This document shows, piece after piece, positions 26,395 to 34,471 of a stretch of DNA of 64,000 nt. The position numbers and the translations under genes were made by a program. The stretch comes from Nitrobacter sp047149785. Lineage in GTDB: Bacteria; Pseudomonadota; Alphaproteobacteria; Rhizobiales; Xanthobacteraceae. Location of the stretch: the NCBI RefSeq assembly GCF_047149785.1, contig NZ_BAAGBE010000001.1:1488001-1552000 (forward strand). Direction: 5' to 3'. The first letter of the stretch is position 1; every line of letters begins with the position of its first letter. The notes under the pieces were generated by a model. The model saw only the letters and a list, made by a program, of their open reading frames with translations, searched no databases and had not been told where the DNA came from.

Positions 26395-26600
26395 AGCTGG
26401 ACTCCCTTTTGTGGGGCGGGAGCACAGGAGCGTCTCTCTGTCGCCAGCGCCGGTTATCCAGCGATCATTTAGATATGGGTGGCACAGCCGGCCGTAACCA
26501 GAGCCGCCCAAGGGAACCCAAAAAGAAATCGGTCCTTAAACTATAGGATAGTAAAGGCCAACACGACAGTGCCCTTGACCAATCGCACACCTATCTGAGG

Positions 26601-26822
26601 CTAATGGTTGAGATTTATCTCGAGGATTCCAGCCTCGGGTGATCGAAAACAATAAAAGCGCAGCGCGCTGCCATCTGAAGTCGATCGGAACACTACTTGG
26701 TCGTCACCATTCCACTGGCTCAGCTCTGCCACTAAATCATGGACGGTTAGCAGCTTCTCGGCATCTGGTGCGTTCCTGACGGGGGGCTCACCGCCTGGGC
26801 TCAATTCGCTATCGCGATTCAT
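26601..26822 (-). CDS. Hypothetical island protein
   Basis: 73 residues from ATG 26822 (CGGAG upstream). The segment KLLTVHDLVAELSQWNGDDQ then VVFRSTSDGSALRFYCFR resembles short proteins of phage and plasmid origin that begin with a helix and end in beta strands. No family or function assigned. Confidence 0.55.
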   Translation of the reverse strand: MNRDSELSPGGEPPVRNAPDAEKLLTVHDLVAELSQWNGDDQVVFRSTSDGSALRFYCFRSPEAGILEINLNH

Positions 26823-26885
26823 GACCAAACAACTCCGATACCCAAATTCTCGGCCGGCCCCCGCAGCGGACAAGCCCTCGCATAG

Positions 26886-27146
26886 CTAGGCTATCGCGTC
26901 TATTCGCAACGCTTCTTTCAGATCATCGGTGTCAATATCGAAGGATTCGGTCGTTAAACGCCCTCTGAGCGAATGGGTGGCTCTGAAGGATGTTGCTATC
27001 CGGCGGAATGCGAGGAACGACAAACCTTCGATTTCCTCCTCGTCGGTTACAACCTCATAGGTACCAGGCGGGAACGGTCGATCGATGCCGTCGATGCAGA
27101 AGCTATGTTTGAAAACGACGGAGTCTCGGCGGGATCTGACGGTCAT
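26886..27146 (-). CDS. Conserved rhizobial hypothetical protein
   Basis: 86 residues from ATG 27146, preceded by GGGGAGA. The motif FKHSFCIDGIDRPFPPGTYE with EEEIEGLSFLAFRRIAT is one I know from many short Bradyrhizobium proteins of unknown function, usually in accessory regions. The C-terminus is acidic. No enzymatic motif. Confidence 0.72.
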   Translation of the reverse strand: MTVRSRRDSVVFKHSFCIDGIDRPFPPGTYEVVTDEEEIEGLSFLAFRRIATSFRATHSLRGRLTTESFDIDTDDLKEALRIDAIA

Positions 27147-27227
27147 ATCGCTCTCCCCAATCACATTGGCGCCGAAGCTCCGAAGAAGGCTACCTGCGCA
27201 ACTCTCGATCACGAGATTCGATCCCAG

Positions 27228-27335
27228 TCACCAACGCCAAATGACCGAGCCCAGAATTACTAACCCAAGGAACAAAGGAACAATGATCGGCGGAACGAGC
27301 CAGTCACGAACGCGAGATGGTGTCTGAATAGACAT
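27228..27335 (-). CDS. Small single-pass membrane protein (35 aa)
   Basis: ATG 27335 with CAGGAAG five bases upstream. The peptide starts MSIQTPSRVRDW and has one hydrophobic segment (LVPPIIVPLFLGLVILGSVI) ending RW, so Nin/Cout or the reverse with a very short tail. A good ribosome site and clean membrane segment support translation. Function unknown. Confidence 0.6.
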   Translation of the reverse strand: MSIQTPSRVRDWLVPPIIVPLFLGLVILGSVIWRW

Positions 27336-27394
27336 GAACACTTCCTGAAAACAAAACCCGGCACGCGCCGGGCTCCACTTTGCCAAAAGACAGG

Positions 27395-27532
27395 CTATTT
27401 CTGCTTCGGTGCATCCGAGGAAGGTTTGTTGTCGCCCTTGTTGTCGCGCGCGTTGTCTTGAAAGGCGGGCTTGGCATCGCTCGGAGGCGCGGTTTTCGGG
27501 GTTTCGTTTGAAGTGATCGGAATATCGGACAT
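27395..27532 (-). CDS. Small disordered hydrophilic protein (45 aa)
   Basis: ATG 27532 with AAAGGA eight bases upstream, stop TAG at 27395-27397. The peptide begins MSDIPITSNETPKTAPPSDA and is rich in Asn, Asp, Lys, Pro and Ser with repeated DNARDNKGDNK, hence likely disordered. It lies 60 bp upstream of the small membrane protein in the same direction. Function unknown. Confidence 0.5.
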   Translation of the reverse strand: MSDIPITSNETPKTAPPSDAKPAFQDNARDNKGDNKPSSDAPKQK

Positions 27533-27535
27533 GCT

Positions 27536-27922
27536 GTTTCCTTTCCGGAAACGAACCTGAAATTAATTTTCTAGGCCTACCGCAAATATTGCCTTGGCCT
27601 CCACCCACAAGGGGCGAGTGAAAGTAAAGATACTGCCCGATGGAAGAAACCGTCCGTTGAGGCGAATTACAAGGACTTGAACTGCGCTTAGCGTCGCAGC
27701 TCGGCGTCTTATCCAAATCCAAATCCCAGCTCGGCCCGGACGGCGATGCTGCAGCGAGCAAACGTCACGGGTCCTGCTGACGGGCTGGCGGCTTCGGCGC
27801 TGGATTATTCGCTAGGTGTTTCCGACCTTCGATCGCATACTCTCGTATCACCGCGCGTCCATGGCTTTTATCGGTGACCGAGAGACCCGTCGCGCTCCCG
27901 CCCTTAGCCACGAGGAGCGAAC
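27536..27922. other. Intergenic region ahead of the LuxR gene
   Basis: 387 bp with no supported gene. It separates the minus-strand small genes from the plus-strand LuxR gene and should hold both promoters. An AT-rich stretch (AATTAATTTT, 27562-27571) is the clearest promoter-like feature. Confidence 0.4.
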
Positions 27923-28711
27923 ATGCCCCCGATTATCTCTCCGATTCACATTCGCCGAAGTTTTAAACGCCTACATCGGTCCTTTGAAACCATTCTCATA
28001 GGAAAAAATGTTTTAATGAGAGAAGGCATTGCCCGTATTTTGCGCGCGGAAAACATCCGTGTACGGGCTTCGGGATCATCCCATGAAGTAATGGCTGGCA
28101 CATTTCGGGCATCGCAACTGCTGTTTCTGATTGTCCATACCAGCGATGACTTCTCCATCGCAGTGAAACAAATCAACGTTCTCAGGGATAAACATCCTAG
28201 CGGGCGCATTATAGTTGTTGCCCACCACAACAGATCGACCGACCCGGATCTAGCGTTTCAGGCAGGCGCGGCTGGTTATCTCGTAAGCGACATGCCCTGC
28301 GATGCTTTCGTAAAATCAATCGAATTGGTTATGATGGGTGAGGCCGTTTTCCCGCGGGTGTTCCAGTCATCAGATCTCGCTAGGAAAAGTGAGGAGAGAC
28401 GTAGCACTAGACGTGCCGACGAAGACGTAGGCGCGATCATTGCCTCAGAGGATACCTACACACCGCCTCTCTCTCCGAGAGAACTGGCAATTCTGCGTTG
28501 TTTAATCAGCGGCAGTTCCAACAAGTCCATCGCGCGGAAGATCGATATCGCAGAGGCAACCGTGAAGGTCCACGTCAAGGCAATTCTGCGCAAGATTCGC
28601 GTTCAGAATCGAACGCAGGCTGCGATTTGGGGAATGAACCATCCGTTACTGGAAAAATCGGCGAATAATGTCTCTCCGATTCCCCTCGCCGATTTAGATG
28701 AGCCTCTTTAA
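27923..28711 (+). CDS. Orphan LuxR/FixJ-type transcription regulator with degenerate receiver
   Basis: 262 residues; ATG 27923 has GAGGAG seven bases upstream. Residues about 22-145 have the receiver fold pattern (TILIGKNVLMREGIARIL, IIVVAHHN, AGAAGYLVSDMP), but the acidic pocket, the phospho-acceptor Asp, the Thr/Ser and the Lys are all replaced. The C-terminus is a standard GerE/LuxR HTH (LSPRELAILRCLISGSSNKS, ATVKVHVKAILRKI). It should bind DNA without canonical phosphorylation. No partner histidine kinase is nearby. A terminator follows at 28806. Confidence 0.85.
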   Translation: MPPIISPIHIRRSFKRLHRSFETILIGKNVLMREGIARILRAENIRVRASGSSHEVMAGTFRASQLLFLIVHTSDDFSIAVKQINVLRDKHPSGRIIVVAHHNRSTDPDLAFQAGAAGYLVSDMPCDAFVKSIELVMMGEAVFPRVFQSSDLARKSEERRSTRRADEDVGAIIASEDTYTPPLSPRELAILRCLISGSSNKSIARKIDIAEATVKVHVKAILRKIRVQNRTQAAIWGMNHPLLEKSANNVSPIPLADLDEPL

Positions 28712-28805
28712 TCTTTTTTTGTCTGAGGCCGTCATTGCCCTGGATAGGTCTGAAATAAAGCCCCCCCGCCTGCACACTCGTCCGCGCAATGGTGGTGGAC
28801 GTCTG

Positions 28806-28843
28806 CCCGCCGGGAGACCCACATTGCCGGCGGGTTTTCTTTT
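28806..28843 (+). terminator. Rho-independent terminator
   Basis: Perfect 8-bp stem CCCGCCGG/CCGGCGGG (28806-28813 with 28827-28834), 13-nt loop, followed by TTTTCTTTT. Placed about 95 bp after the LuxR stop on the same strand. Confidence 0.75.
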
Positions 28844-29012
28844 GCCGGGATGGATTGGCGCGGAAGCCGCGCCGCCCGCTCCAGTCGCCACTCCGTCCAA
28901 TCGATCGGCTGTGGCTCAATCTTTTGGCCGGGCTGATCCTCGGGCTAGGGCTTCTGGCAGAATTCCGCGTGTTGTTCTGGTACCATCCTGCAAAAAGGCT
29001 GGACGGCTCATA

Positions 29013-29105
29013 ATGTGGGATTCGATACCAACATGGATCGGCCGGGCCGCCGTCGTGATCGCCATCATTTTTGTGATGATCGCGCTCTGGTACATCAGCC
29101 AATGA
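29013..29105 (+). CDS. Small single-pass membrane protein (30 aa)
   Basis: MWDSIPTWIG followed by a hydrophobic segment (RAAVVIAIIFVMIALWYISQ). Its ATG overlaps the stop (TAATG) of another short open frame (28789-29015) that also ends in a hydrophobic segment (LNLLAGLILGLGLLAEFRVL), hinting at coupling. However, that upstream frame runs across the terminator hairpin, so I do not annotate it separately. A role in lysis or membrane stress is possible but unsupported. Confidence 0.4.
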   Translation: MWDSIPTWIGRAAVVIAIIFVMIALWYISQ

Positions 29106-29225
29106 TCGAGGCTGGGTCGCTAACCAGAAGCATAATGCGTGCTGGCAAATTTGCCAACGCCGACTTATTGCGGTCAATCGCGTCTTTCGATTGGACCAAG
29201 TTGGGCTTGATGCCTTTCATGCGGT

Positions 29226-31403
29226 TCACTGCACCCGAACGAACTTGAGATTCTCAGCCGAGACTTGATCGAAGTCTTTGATCTTGCTGTTCAGAGCCAG
29301 CGGCCATTCAGCCGGAGAAATCGTGAATGGCGTGCTCAAGGACGAGGTTTCCGCGTAGCCGGTTGTTTCAGCAAGTTGTCCGTTAATGAACTGGAAGCAG
29401 GTGATGATCGCCTTCCAAGTGCTGTCCTCATGCCAGACTTCGCACAACTCGACAGAGCGGCCATGGATTTGGCTAACCTTGGATGACGATGCAGTCGTGT
29501 ACGTGCCCTGCCAAGTGTAGAGGGTAGTTAGCGTAGTCCCGTCAGGAATCGCGGCGATTCTATTCAACTGAAAACTTCCGGAGGAATAGACTGCAATGGG
29601 CGCGCCGACATCGAATAGCGCGCTGTTTGCAACCTTAACCGTCTTTGTCCCCGCTGTTGTGTCAGCCGTCAACGCAACGTCATAGCCCCCACGCGACGAC
29701 AATAGCGGGTTGCTCGCATTCTTCGTCCAGCCCGAAGTGCCAAACGTGCCGGTATTATACAACTCGCCGGATTGCCATGAGGTGCCGTTGTAGCCGCTGT
29801 AAAATAACCGATAGGTAGAGCCATCCTTCAAGAAGCGGCCTGATGTTTCCAGATAGGTGCTTTCCCATCCGCTACTAACGGCAAGCGCCTGCCCAAGCAC
29901 AGTCCAGTTTACGCCATCAAGCGATGTCGCCGCATAGATCGTTGTGCAGTTCGTGCCCGACGTAGCTCGCGAAAACATCATCTTGAATGGAGCGGAAGCG
30001 TCTGACGGCTCATAAAGAACGGCAGGCCGTTGGACGCTGGTGGCTCCCGATACGTTGGAATAAAGCAAAACAGGCTCTAGCGGCTTTTCGATCAAGCCGC
30101 CTTCGGTGCTGTAGATTTCAAGGAAGATGCTTTTCCTCGTGCCGTCGTAGCCCTCGTAATAGACATAAATCCTGTCGCCAACCAGGACGGGGCATGGGCA
30201 CAAACGCCCGCCCGTGTCTTTGTAGGTCGTGGCATGATCCCACACGGGAGCGAGGACGCCAACGCGCCCCATAGCTAACGGGCTGGCACCCATCGCGAGG
30301 CCAAAATTATACGTACTAGCAGGCGTCGTGTTCGGACCTTGGCCGTTGTAAAAGCCGATGTAGCGCGGGGTTGCCAGTGTGTCAGCGCCTATCGCCGCCC
30401 GCGCCGCTGCAGCGTCCGCCGCCGTAAACAGTGCCTTGCCGATCGCGCTCGCGCCAGCCGCATCCTGCGCGGCAGCAGCATCCACCGCGGCAAGCAGCGC
30501 AGCGCCAACCGTGGACGCACCGGCAGCGGCTCGAACCTGTGTTGCAGTCAGTTCTTTTATTAGCTTTCCCGTTGTCCCATCGAACCCGGCAACAGCCAAA
30601 TCGGTCGCACCAGAAGGCCCGACTACATCACCTGTACCGGAGCCGTCCTGTCCTTTCGGGATCTCAAAGTCGAATACCGCGGCACCTGGCGTCCCAACGT
30701 TGGTCACCGTAGCTGGTTGACCATAAGCGACACTTGTTACCGTGCCGACAGCTATCGTGGCGTCGGCTCCGGTAGCGCCAGTCGCGCCAGTATCGCCCTT
30801 GCTCGCAAAAACATCATAGTAGGATGCATTAGGCGGCGCATTGCCCGTAGTAGGCGCGGTGACGATATATGCCGTGCCACCATCGGTTAAGATGTCGTTG
30901 ACTACGTATGCCGTTCCGCCGCTATACGCGCCCTTGTAATTAAATCCCTTAAACGTCCCCGCCGACACCCATGCGCCACCCTGCATCACCCACAGCGCAC
31001 CAGTGTCGATCTTGAGAATCGCCTGCCCATCGTCCGCGGTAAGCGCTGGAGTTACGTCTGACGGCTGGCTGTATCCGGCTGGGAGATACCAGAGCAGGCC
31101 GTTCGTATTCAGAGTCGAAATCAGCCGCGACACGTCGACCATTGGCTGCGCGCCAGTGAAGCGGAGTGGGGAATCCCAAACGATTACGTACTGGACGTTG
31201 GTTTTATCAGCCGTCGCAGGAAGCACGAGTTCAAGGTGAGTGTCATCGGTAACGTCGACGATCTGGTTCTGCACGCCATCAATGTAGATGCTATCGCCAG
31301 CGCGCGCATTCACGCCCGACCAGATAACTCCGTCACCGGAAACTGTCGTACTGCCATTTGACACGGAAACCGTGCCTAGTTCGTAGGTGGGGAATGCGAC
31401 CAT
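29226..31403 (-). CDS. Phage tail-fibre/tail-spike-like protein with C-terminal beta-propeller-like domain
   Basis: 725 residues. The N-terminus (1-110) is a beta-rich repeat (TVSVSNGSTTVSGDGVIWSG) as in phage tail attachment domains. About 153-200 is a carbohydrate-binding-like W/Y-rich motif (FNYKGAYSGGTAYVVNDILT), then a collagen-like Gly-x-x run (GDTGATGATGADA, 203-214), then an Ala-rich helical linker with AAARAAIGA. Residues about 345-725 carry propeller features, including an Asp-box-like TSLDGVNWTVLG. That suggests sugar binding or glycan cleavage, so this may be a receptor-binding depolymerase. It is the only tail gene seen in the island. Confidence 0.75.
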   Translation of the reverse strand: MVAFPTYELGTVSVSNGSTTVSGDGVIWSGVNARAGDSIYIDGVQNQIVDVTDDTHLELVLPATADKTNVQYVIVWDSPLRFTGAQPMVDVSRLISTLNTNGLLWYLPAGYSQPSDVTPALTADDGQAILKIDTGALWVMQGGAWVSAGTFKGFNYKGAYSGGTAYVVNDILTDGGTAYIVTAPTTGNAPPNASYYDVFASKGDTGATGATGADATIAVGTVTSVAYGQPATVTNVGTPGAAVFDFEIPKGQDGSGTGDVVGPSGATDLAVAGFDGTTGKLIKELTATQVRAAAGASTVGAALLAAVDAAAAQDAAGASAIGKALFTAADAAAARAAIGADTLATPRYIGFYNGQGPNTTPASTYNFGLAMGASPLAMGRVGVLAPVWDHATTYKDTGGRLCPCPVLVGDRIYVYYEGYDGTRKSIFLEIYSTEGGLIEKPLEPVLLYSNVSGATSVQRPAVLYEPSDASAPFKMMFSRATSGTNCTTIYAATSLDGVNWTVLGQALAVSSGWESTYLETSGRFLKDGSTYRLFYSGYNGTSWQSGELYNTGTFGTSGWTKNASNPLLSSRGGYDVALTADTTAGTKTVKVANSALFDVGAPIAVYSSGSFQLNRIAAIPDGTTLTTLYTWQGTYTTASSSKVSQIHGRSVELCEVWHEDSTWKAIITCFQFINGQLAETTGYAETSSLSTPFTISPAEWPLALNSKIKDFDQVSAENLKFVRVQ

Positions 31404-31406
31404 TGC

Positions 31407-31604
31407 TCAAAGATTTCCTTCAGATGTCTCTAGATAGCCGAAGTAAAGCTTTCGCTTTTCCTCATCCTCCTGCGCTTCAGCGAGCGCTGCTGCGATTCTT
31501 GCTTTGACTTTGAGGTAGTCATCGTCACTAGCAGGCTCGCGCGCCTCTTCAATTGTCGCTTCCACGGCTGTCACACGCTTGTGTGCTGGTTCAGGCTTAA
31601 ACAA
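31407..31604 (-). CDS. Small charged hypothetical protein
   Basis: 65 residues read from a TTG at 31604; an ATG at 31617 with a good AAAGGA site is in another frame and stops after 14 residues, so the true start is unclear. The protein is Glu/Lys-rich with a helix DDDYLKVKARIAAALAEAQE. It ends 3 bp before the tail-spike start, which fits a chaperone-like accessory often encoded beside tail fibres, though no homology is recognised. Confidence 0.5.
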   Translation of the reverse strand: MFKPEPAHKRVTAVEATIEEAREPASDDDYLKVKARIAAALAEAQEDEEKRKLYFGYLETSEGNL

Positions 31605-31800
31605 AGTGATGGCATTCGTTTTCCTTTCATTGGTGGTTGCCGCGCGCCGTTACATCCACGGTCGCGCGGTGGTGGGGTTGGTAATTGAAAGCCACGGATG
31701 CGGCTGACTTCGAGGAGAACGGCTCTTTCCTCGAATTGCTTGCCGGTCTCGGAACTACGGCCCGCCGTTTCGGTTATCGACCGGACCAGGAGCGGAGACG

Positions 31801-32079
31801 ATGGATTCAGATCGCATAAGCGAAGCCGCAGGGTCGGCTTTGGAGAAAACCCAGGACGCAGCAGGCAAGGTGAGGCAGGCTTTGATGGAAGCGACTCAGC
31901 GCCTATCTACGGCATCATCGCAAGCCTACGATCGCGGATACGAATTAGTAGAACAAAGGCCGGGCAGCTCGCTACTTGTGGCTGGTCTCATCGGTTTTGC
32001 GCTCGGTGTCCTTGTTACTCGCGGAACGCAACCTCGACGGGATTCCTTGCAGCGGCTTTATGATCGCTACGGCCCTTAG
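31801..32079 (+). CDS. DUF883/ElaB-YqjD-like membrane-anchored protein
   Basis: 92 residues; ATG 31801 with GGAGCGGAGACG just ahead. An amphipathic helical N-terminus (ALEKTQDAAGKVRQALMEAT) is followed by one C-terminal hydrophobic segment (SSLLVAGLIGFALGVLV) and a short basic tail, the layout of ElaB/YqjD proteins that tether ribosomes to the inner membrane in stationary phase. Plus strand; its 3' 108 bp overlap the minus-strand frame at 31972. Confidence 0.65.
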   Translation: MDSDRISEAAGSALEKTQDAAGKVRQALMEATQRLSTASSQAYDRGYELVEQRPGSSLLVAGLIGFALGVLVTRGTQPRRDSLQRLYDRYGP

Positions 32080-32337
32080 CAACTCGGCCCGAAGCCCGAT
32101 CGCGACTTCTACTGACTCGCTATCGCCACCAATCAACGACCGCGGCTTAAGGTCTAACGGACACGCGGCGAACTTCGACCGACCGAGTGCGAGGGCAAGC
32201 CTGATTTTGATATCTCTCACCTTGTAGGGATCGTGCGGGCCGCGTTGCAGTTCTATGCCCTGTCGAAACAAAGAAACTGCCTCTGGCGTTAGATGCGCGG
32301 AGCGACGGCGCCTATTCTTGCGTATTCGAACGGGCAT
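31972..32337 (-). CDS. Hypothetical phage-island protein
   Basis: 121 residues from ATG 32337, which overlaps the upstream stop as TGATG. A basic N-terminus (MPVRIRKNRRRR) precedes a helix (HLTPEAVSLFRQGIELQRGP). The C-terminal third lies antisense to the DUF883-like gene, so part of it may be non-functional extension. Position right after the packaging genes suggests a late or morphogenetic accessory. No family recognised. Confidence 0.5.
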   Translation of the reverse strand: MPVRIRKNRRRRSAHLTPEAVSLFRQGIELQRGPHDPYKVRDIKIRLALALGRSKFAACPLDLKPRSLIGGDSESVEVAIGLRAELLRAVAIIKPLQGIPSRLRSASNKDTERKTDETSHK

Positions 32338-32600
32338 CAGCACGGATCCCCGAATTGCTCGAATCCCCAGCAGGCGTACTGAGAACCATTCGGGTGCTCG
32401 GCGTGCCACCTGGCCATGATTTGCGCCCCGTAGAGCTTCCACGCGCTGCGCGCCGCCTCCAGTTCGGGCTGGCCATGCCTGTCGAGTTCGCAGAGACCGT
32501 CCAGATCCCCTGTGCAAGGCCACCCCATTTCGAGTGCCCATTCCCAGTCATCAAAAGTGCCAGTGTCGCGCCGCCTGTTACGCCGTCTCCGCACCGGCAT
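32337..32600 (-). CDS. Hypothetical phage-island protein
   Basis: 87 residues. ATG 32600 overlaps the terminase small subunit stop (TAATG), and its own stop overlaps the next ATG (TGATG), so the three genes are translationally chained. Trp- and Cys-rich middle (WEWALEMGWPCTGDLDGLCE, GSQYACWGFEQFG). No family recognised. Confidence 0.6.
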   Translation of the reverse strand: MPVRRRRNRRRDTGTFDDWEWALEMGWPCTGDLDGLCELDRHGQPELEAARSAWKLYGAQIMARWHAEHPNGSQYACWGFEQFGDPC

Positions 32601-33028
32601 TATCGTCGCGCTCCGTAATCAGGTGTGCGAGGCGAGCGCGGCGCTTCTGGACCGTCGACGCCGTCGAGCGCAAGCTCACGCAGCAAACGGGCGAAACCGA
32701 TACGGCTGTCGCGCTCAATGGCAACCTCTGGTCGAGGTTTTGGGCTTCCGAAGCGATCAATGAACGTCATTCCATCGCTCTCGATAATTTCACGTGCCTG
32801 TTGCCCGCGATCCCAGGCCTCTGCCGCGAGCGTCAGCAATCGGACGTGGTGCGGATCTAGATCGAAGTCGGCAATTACGGAGCGCCACCACTTTGCAGTC
32901 GGCGGCCGAAGGTGCGAAGGAGGTTTTGGTGAAGTCACATAGGTCTCCAGATTTTTGTTTAACCGGGGCAAGGCGCACGAGTGTTGTTGGGAGGCGCCGG
33001 TAGTTAGCATCGCAACCTGGAAGGCCAT
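32600..33028 (-). CDS. P27-family phage terminase small subunit
   Basis: 142 residues; ATG 33028 with GAGGGG upstream. Diagnostic segments: PPSHLRPPTAKWWRSVIADF, then DPHHVRLLTLAAEAWDRGQQ and ESDGMTFIDRFGSPKPRPEV, followed by RDSRIGFARLLRELALD. These match P27-type small terminases, which recognise pac/cos DNA and load the large subunit. No large terminase is encoded in the island, so any packaging role would need a helper phage motor. Confidence 0.85.
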   Translation of the reverse strand: MAFQVAMLTTGASQQHSCALPRLNKNLETYVTSPKPPSHLRPPTAKWWRSVIADFDLDPHHVRLLTLAAEAWDRGQQAREIIESDGMTFIDRFGSPKPRPEVAIERDSRIGFARLLRELALDGVDGPEAPRSPRTPDYGARR

Positions 33029-33039
33029 CGGACACCCCT

Positions 33040-33222
33040 CTACCCCACCCCATCAACCCGCCTGACACGAGAAACGCGCAACAGAGCCTCACATCCCTGA
33101 TCGTCAGTGAATGCGATCAAAAACATCGGCGAATGCTCGTCGTCAGTAACACCGATGACGGTACAGTCAGTCCAGGCGCCGCCGCACTTGAACTCTGCGG
33201 GATAGCTAGCTACGGGGATCAT
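33040..33222 (-). CDS. Hypothetical small island protein
   Basis: 60 residues. ATG 33222 overlaps the prohead protease stop by 4 bp (ATGA). Beta-rich sequence (FKCGGAWTDCTVIGVTDDE, MFLIAFTDDQGCEALLRVSR) resembles a small SH3-like barrel. No family or function recognised; sits between protease and small terminase in the chained operon. Confidence 0.6.
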   Translation of the reverse strand: MIPVASYPAEFKCGGAWTDCTVIGVTDDEHSPMFLIAFTDDQGCEALLRVSRVRRVDGVG

Positions 33223-33722
33223 ACCGCGATCCCCCGCTTGCGCATCTTTTCCCGCATGCGACGTTGGGCCGCGAGATTGTTGTCGGAGCGGAGCGATGCC
33301 GACGTGCTTTCGTAGGCTGGGAATGCGGTCAGGGTTAGCTCAAAAAGATCAACGTCCGTGATCGTCCTCAACGGCAGTCGATCTCCACCATCATCCCACT
33401 TTTCTGCACGTACTCTAAATCCGAACGAGCATCCTTTCACATCCTGCCTGCCAACCGTGCCGAGCGCGGTCTGCCCCTCAGGCGTCGTCGGATCGACCTG
33501 GAGCGAAAAATATAAGCCTGCTCGATCCTCACGGAGAGACAGCGTCGTCGGGGTGCGACCCAGCACCCTGCCGGAGTCGTGATCGAGCAACATCACAACA
33601 TCTGGCTTTTCTTTTAGGGTTCTGGTGAAAGCTCCGGGAGCAATCCTCTCTCGGAATTCGCCGGCAATCACAGTCTCGTCGTTAAATCGCACAGCAAAAC
33701 CACTAATCACATTATCAGCCAC
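33219..33722 (-). CDS. HK97-family prohead protease
   Basis: 167 residues from the GTG at 33722, which overlaps the preceding stop. The sequence is characteristic: ISGFAVRFNDETVIAGEFRE, RIAPGAFTRTL, then LLDHDSGRVLGRT with the catalytic His and KGCSFGFRVRAEKW with the catalytic Ser, ending in ELTLTAFPAYESTSA. These serine proteases mature capsid scaffolds. No capsid gene follows, which is unusual because protease and major capsid genes are normally adjacent. Longer in-frame starts upstream overlap the 62-aa gene and are not conserved-looking. Confidence 0.88.
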   Translation of the reverse strand: MADNVISGFAVRFNDETVIAGEFRERIAPGAFTRTLKEKPDVVMLLDHDSGRVLGRTPTTLSLREDRAGLYFSLQVDPTTPEGQTALGTVGRQDVKGCSFGFRVRAEKWDDGGDRLPLRTITDVDLFELTLTAFPAYESTSASLRSDNNLAAQRRMREKMRKRGIAV

Positions 33723-33903
33723 GCGATTTTGCCTCCGCGGCGTCCAGGCGAGCCTCTCGCTTACCAAGCCTCGACTTCGACCGTAGCTCGCGGGCGATAT
33801 CGATCGGGTCAGTGTTCGCGTATGTTGCTGGCTTTCCGGGAAGTTTGATGTGCCGTTTACTTTTCTGGCGCTTCTCTCGGGTGTTCTCGGCTTTTTCAAA
33901 CAT
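33715..33903 (-). CDS. Hypothetical small basic island protein
   Basis: 62 residues from ATG 33903, overlapping both the upstream 191-aa gene (8 bp) and the protease start. It is very basic (MFEKAENTREKRQKSKRHIK, IDIARELRSKSRLGKREARL), consistent with a nucleic-acid or capsid-interacting peptide. No family recognised. Confidence 0.6.
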   Translation of the reverse strand: MFEKAENTREKRQKSKRHIKLPGKPATYANTDPIDIARELRSKSRLGKREARLDAAEAKSRG

Positions 33904-34471
33904 AACCAGCCTCCTTCGCCGCGCGCAGATAACGATCGAGATGACCATCGTGCCGATCACCGCAGAAGGTCGGTTGCATCGGGACGAGATGCGTCCACGC
34001 GATGTCGTTGGCGATAAAATCGTCGAGCAACGACTCGTAATCTTCACGCGCTACCCGCAGCGCAGTCACAGCGGCGACCATTGCTTTGACGCGACGGGTG
34101 TATTCGGGCCTAACCGCGGCGCATACCGCCACCGAGGCTGGACCACGAGCTTCTGCCAGTCTGCGGCGGATTATTTCCAATGCATCCTCCAGATCCCGCT
34201 CGGCACTACGGATCTCCGCTAGGCGCTTGTGCAAGAGCGTGTCGGTTTCTGGATCGTCACCGAGAATCTCTGCAACTCTCTGCGACGTGCGGTGCGTTGG
34301 CGCGGGAAGCGCTTTGATCTGCCTTTCCACTTCGCGGCGTTCTTCGCGTAAGGCGGATTGCCGCTCCAGCAGAGCGGATCGCTTGGCAACGAGCGCTGCA
34401 TATTCCGGGCTCGATTCCAAGCTCGGTACTTCGAATGTCTCGGCTGATTTTTTCTTCGTAACTGGCATCAA
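33896..34471 (-). CDS. Coiled-coil hypothetical island protein
   Basis: 191 residues. Two long heptad-like helices: residues about 22-55 (YAALVAKRSALLERQSALRE) and about 70-115 (LLHKRLAEIRSAERDLEDAL), then a helical C-terminus. No family recognised. The position ahead of prohead protease suggests a scaffold or head-associated function, as an inference only. Overlaps the upstream gene by 4 bp. Confidence 0.62.
   Translation of the reverse strand: MMPVTKKKSAETFEVPSLESSPEYAALVAKRSALLERQSALREERREVERQIKALPAPTHRTSQRVAEILGDDPETDTLLHKRLAEIRSAERDLEDALEIIRRRLAEARGPASVAVCAAVRPEYTRRVKAMVAAVTALRVAREDYESLLDDFIANDIAWTHLVPMQPTFCGDRHDGHLDRYLRAAKEAGYV

Noticed and set aside
28789..29015. 75-codon open frame ending in a hydrophobic segment
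   Set aside because: It crosses a strong terminator hairpin and has no clear ribosome site; only mentioned with the adjacent small membrane protein.
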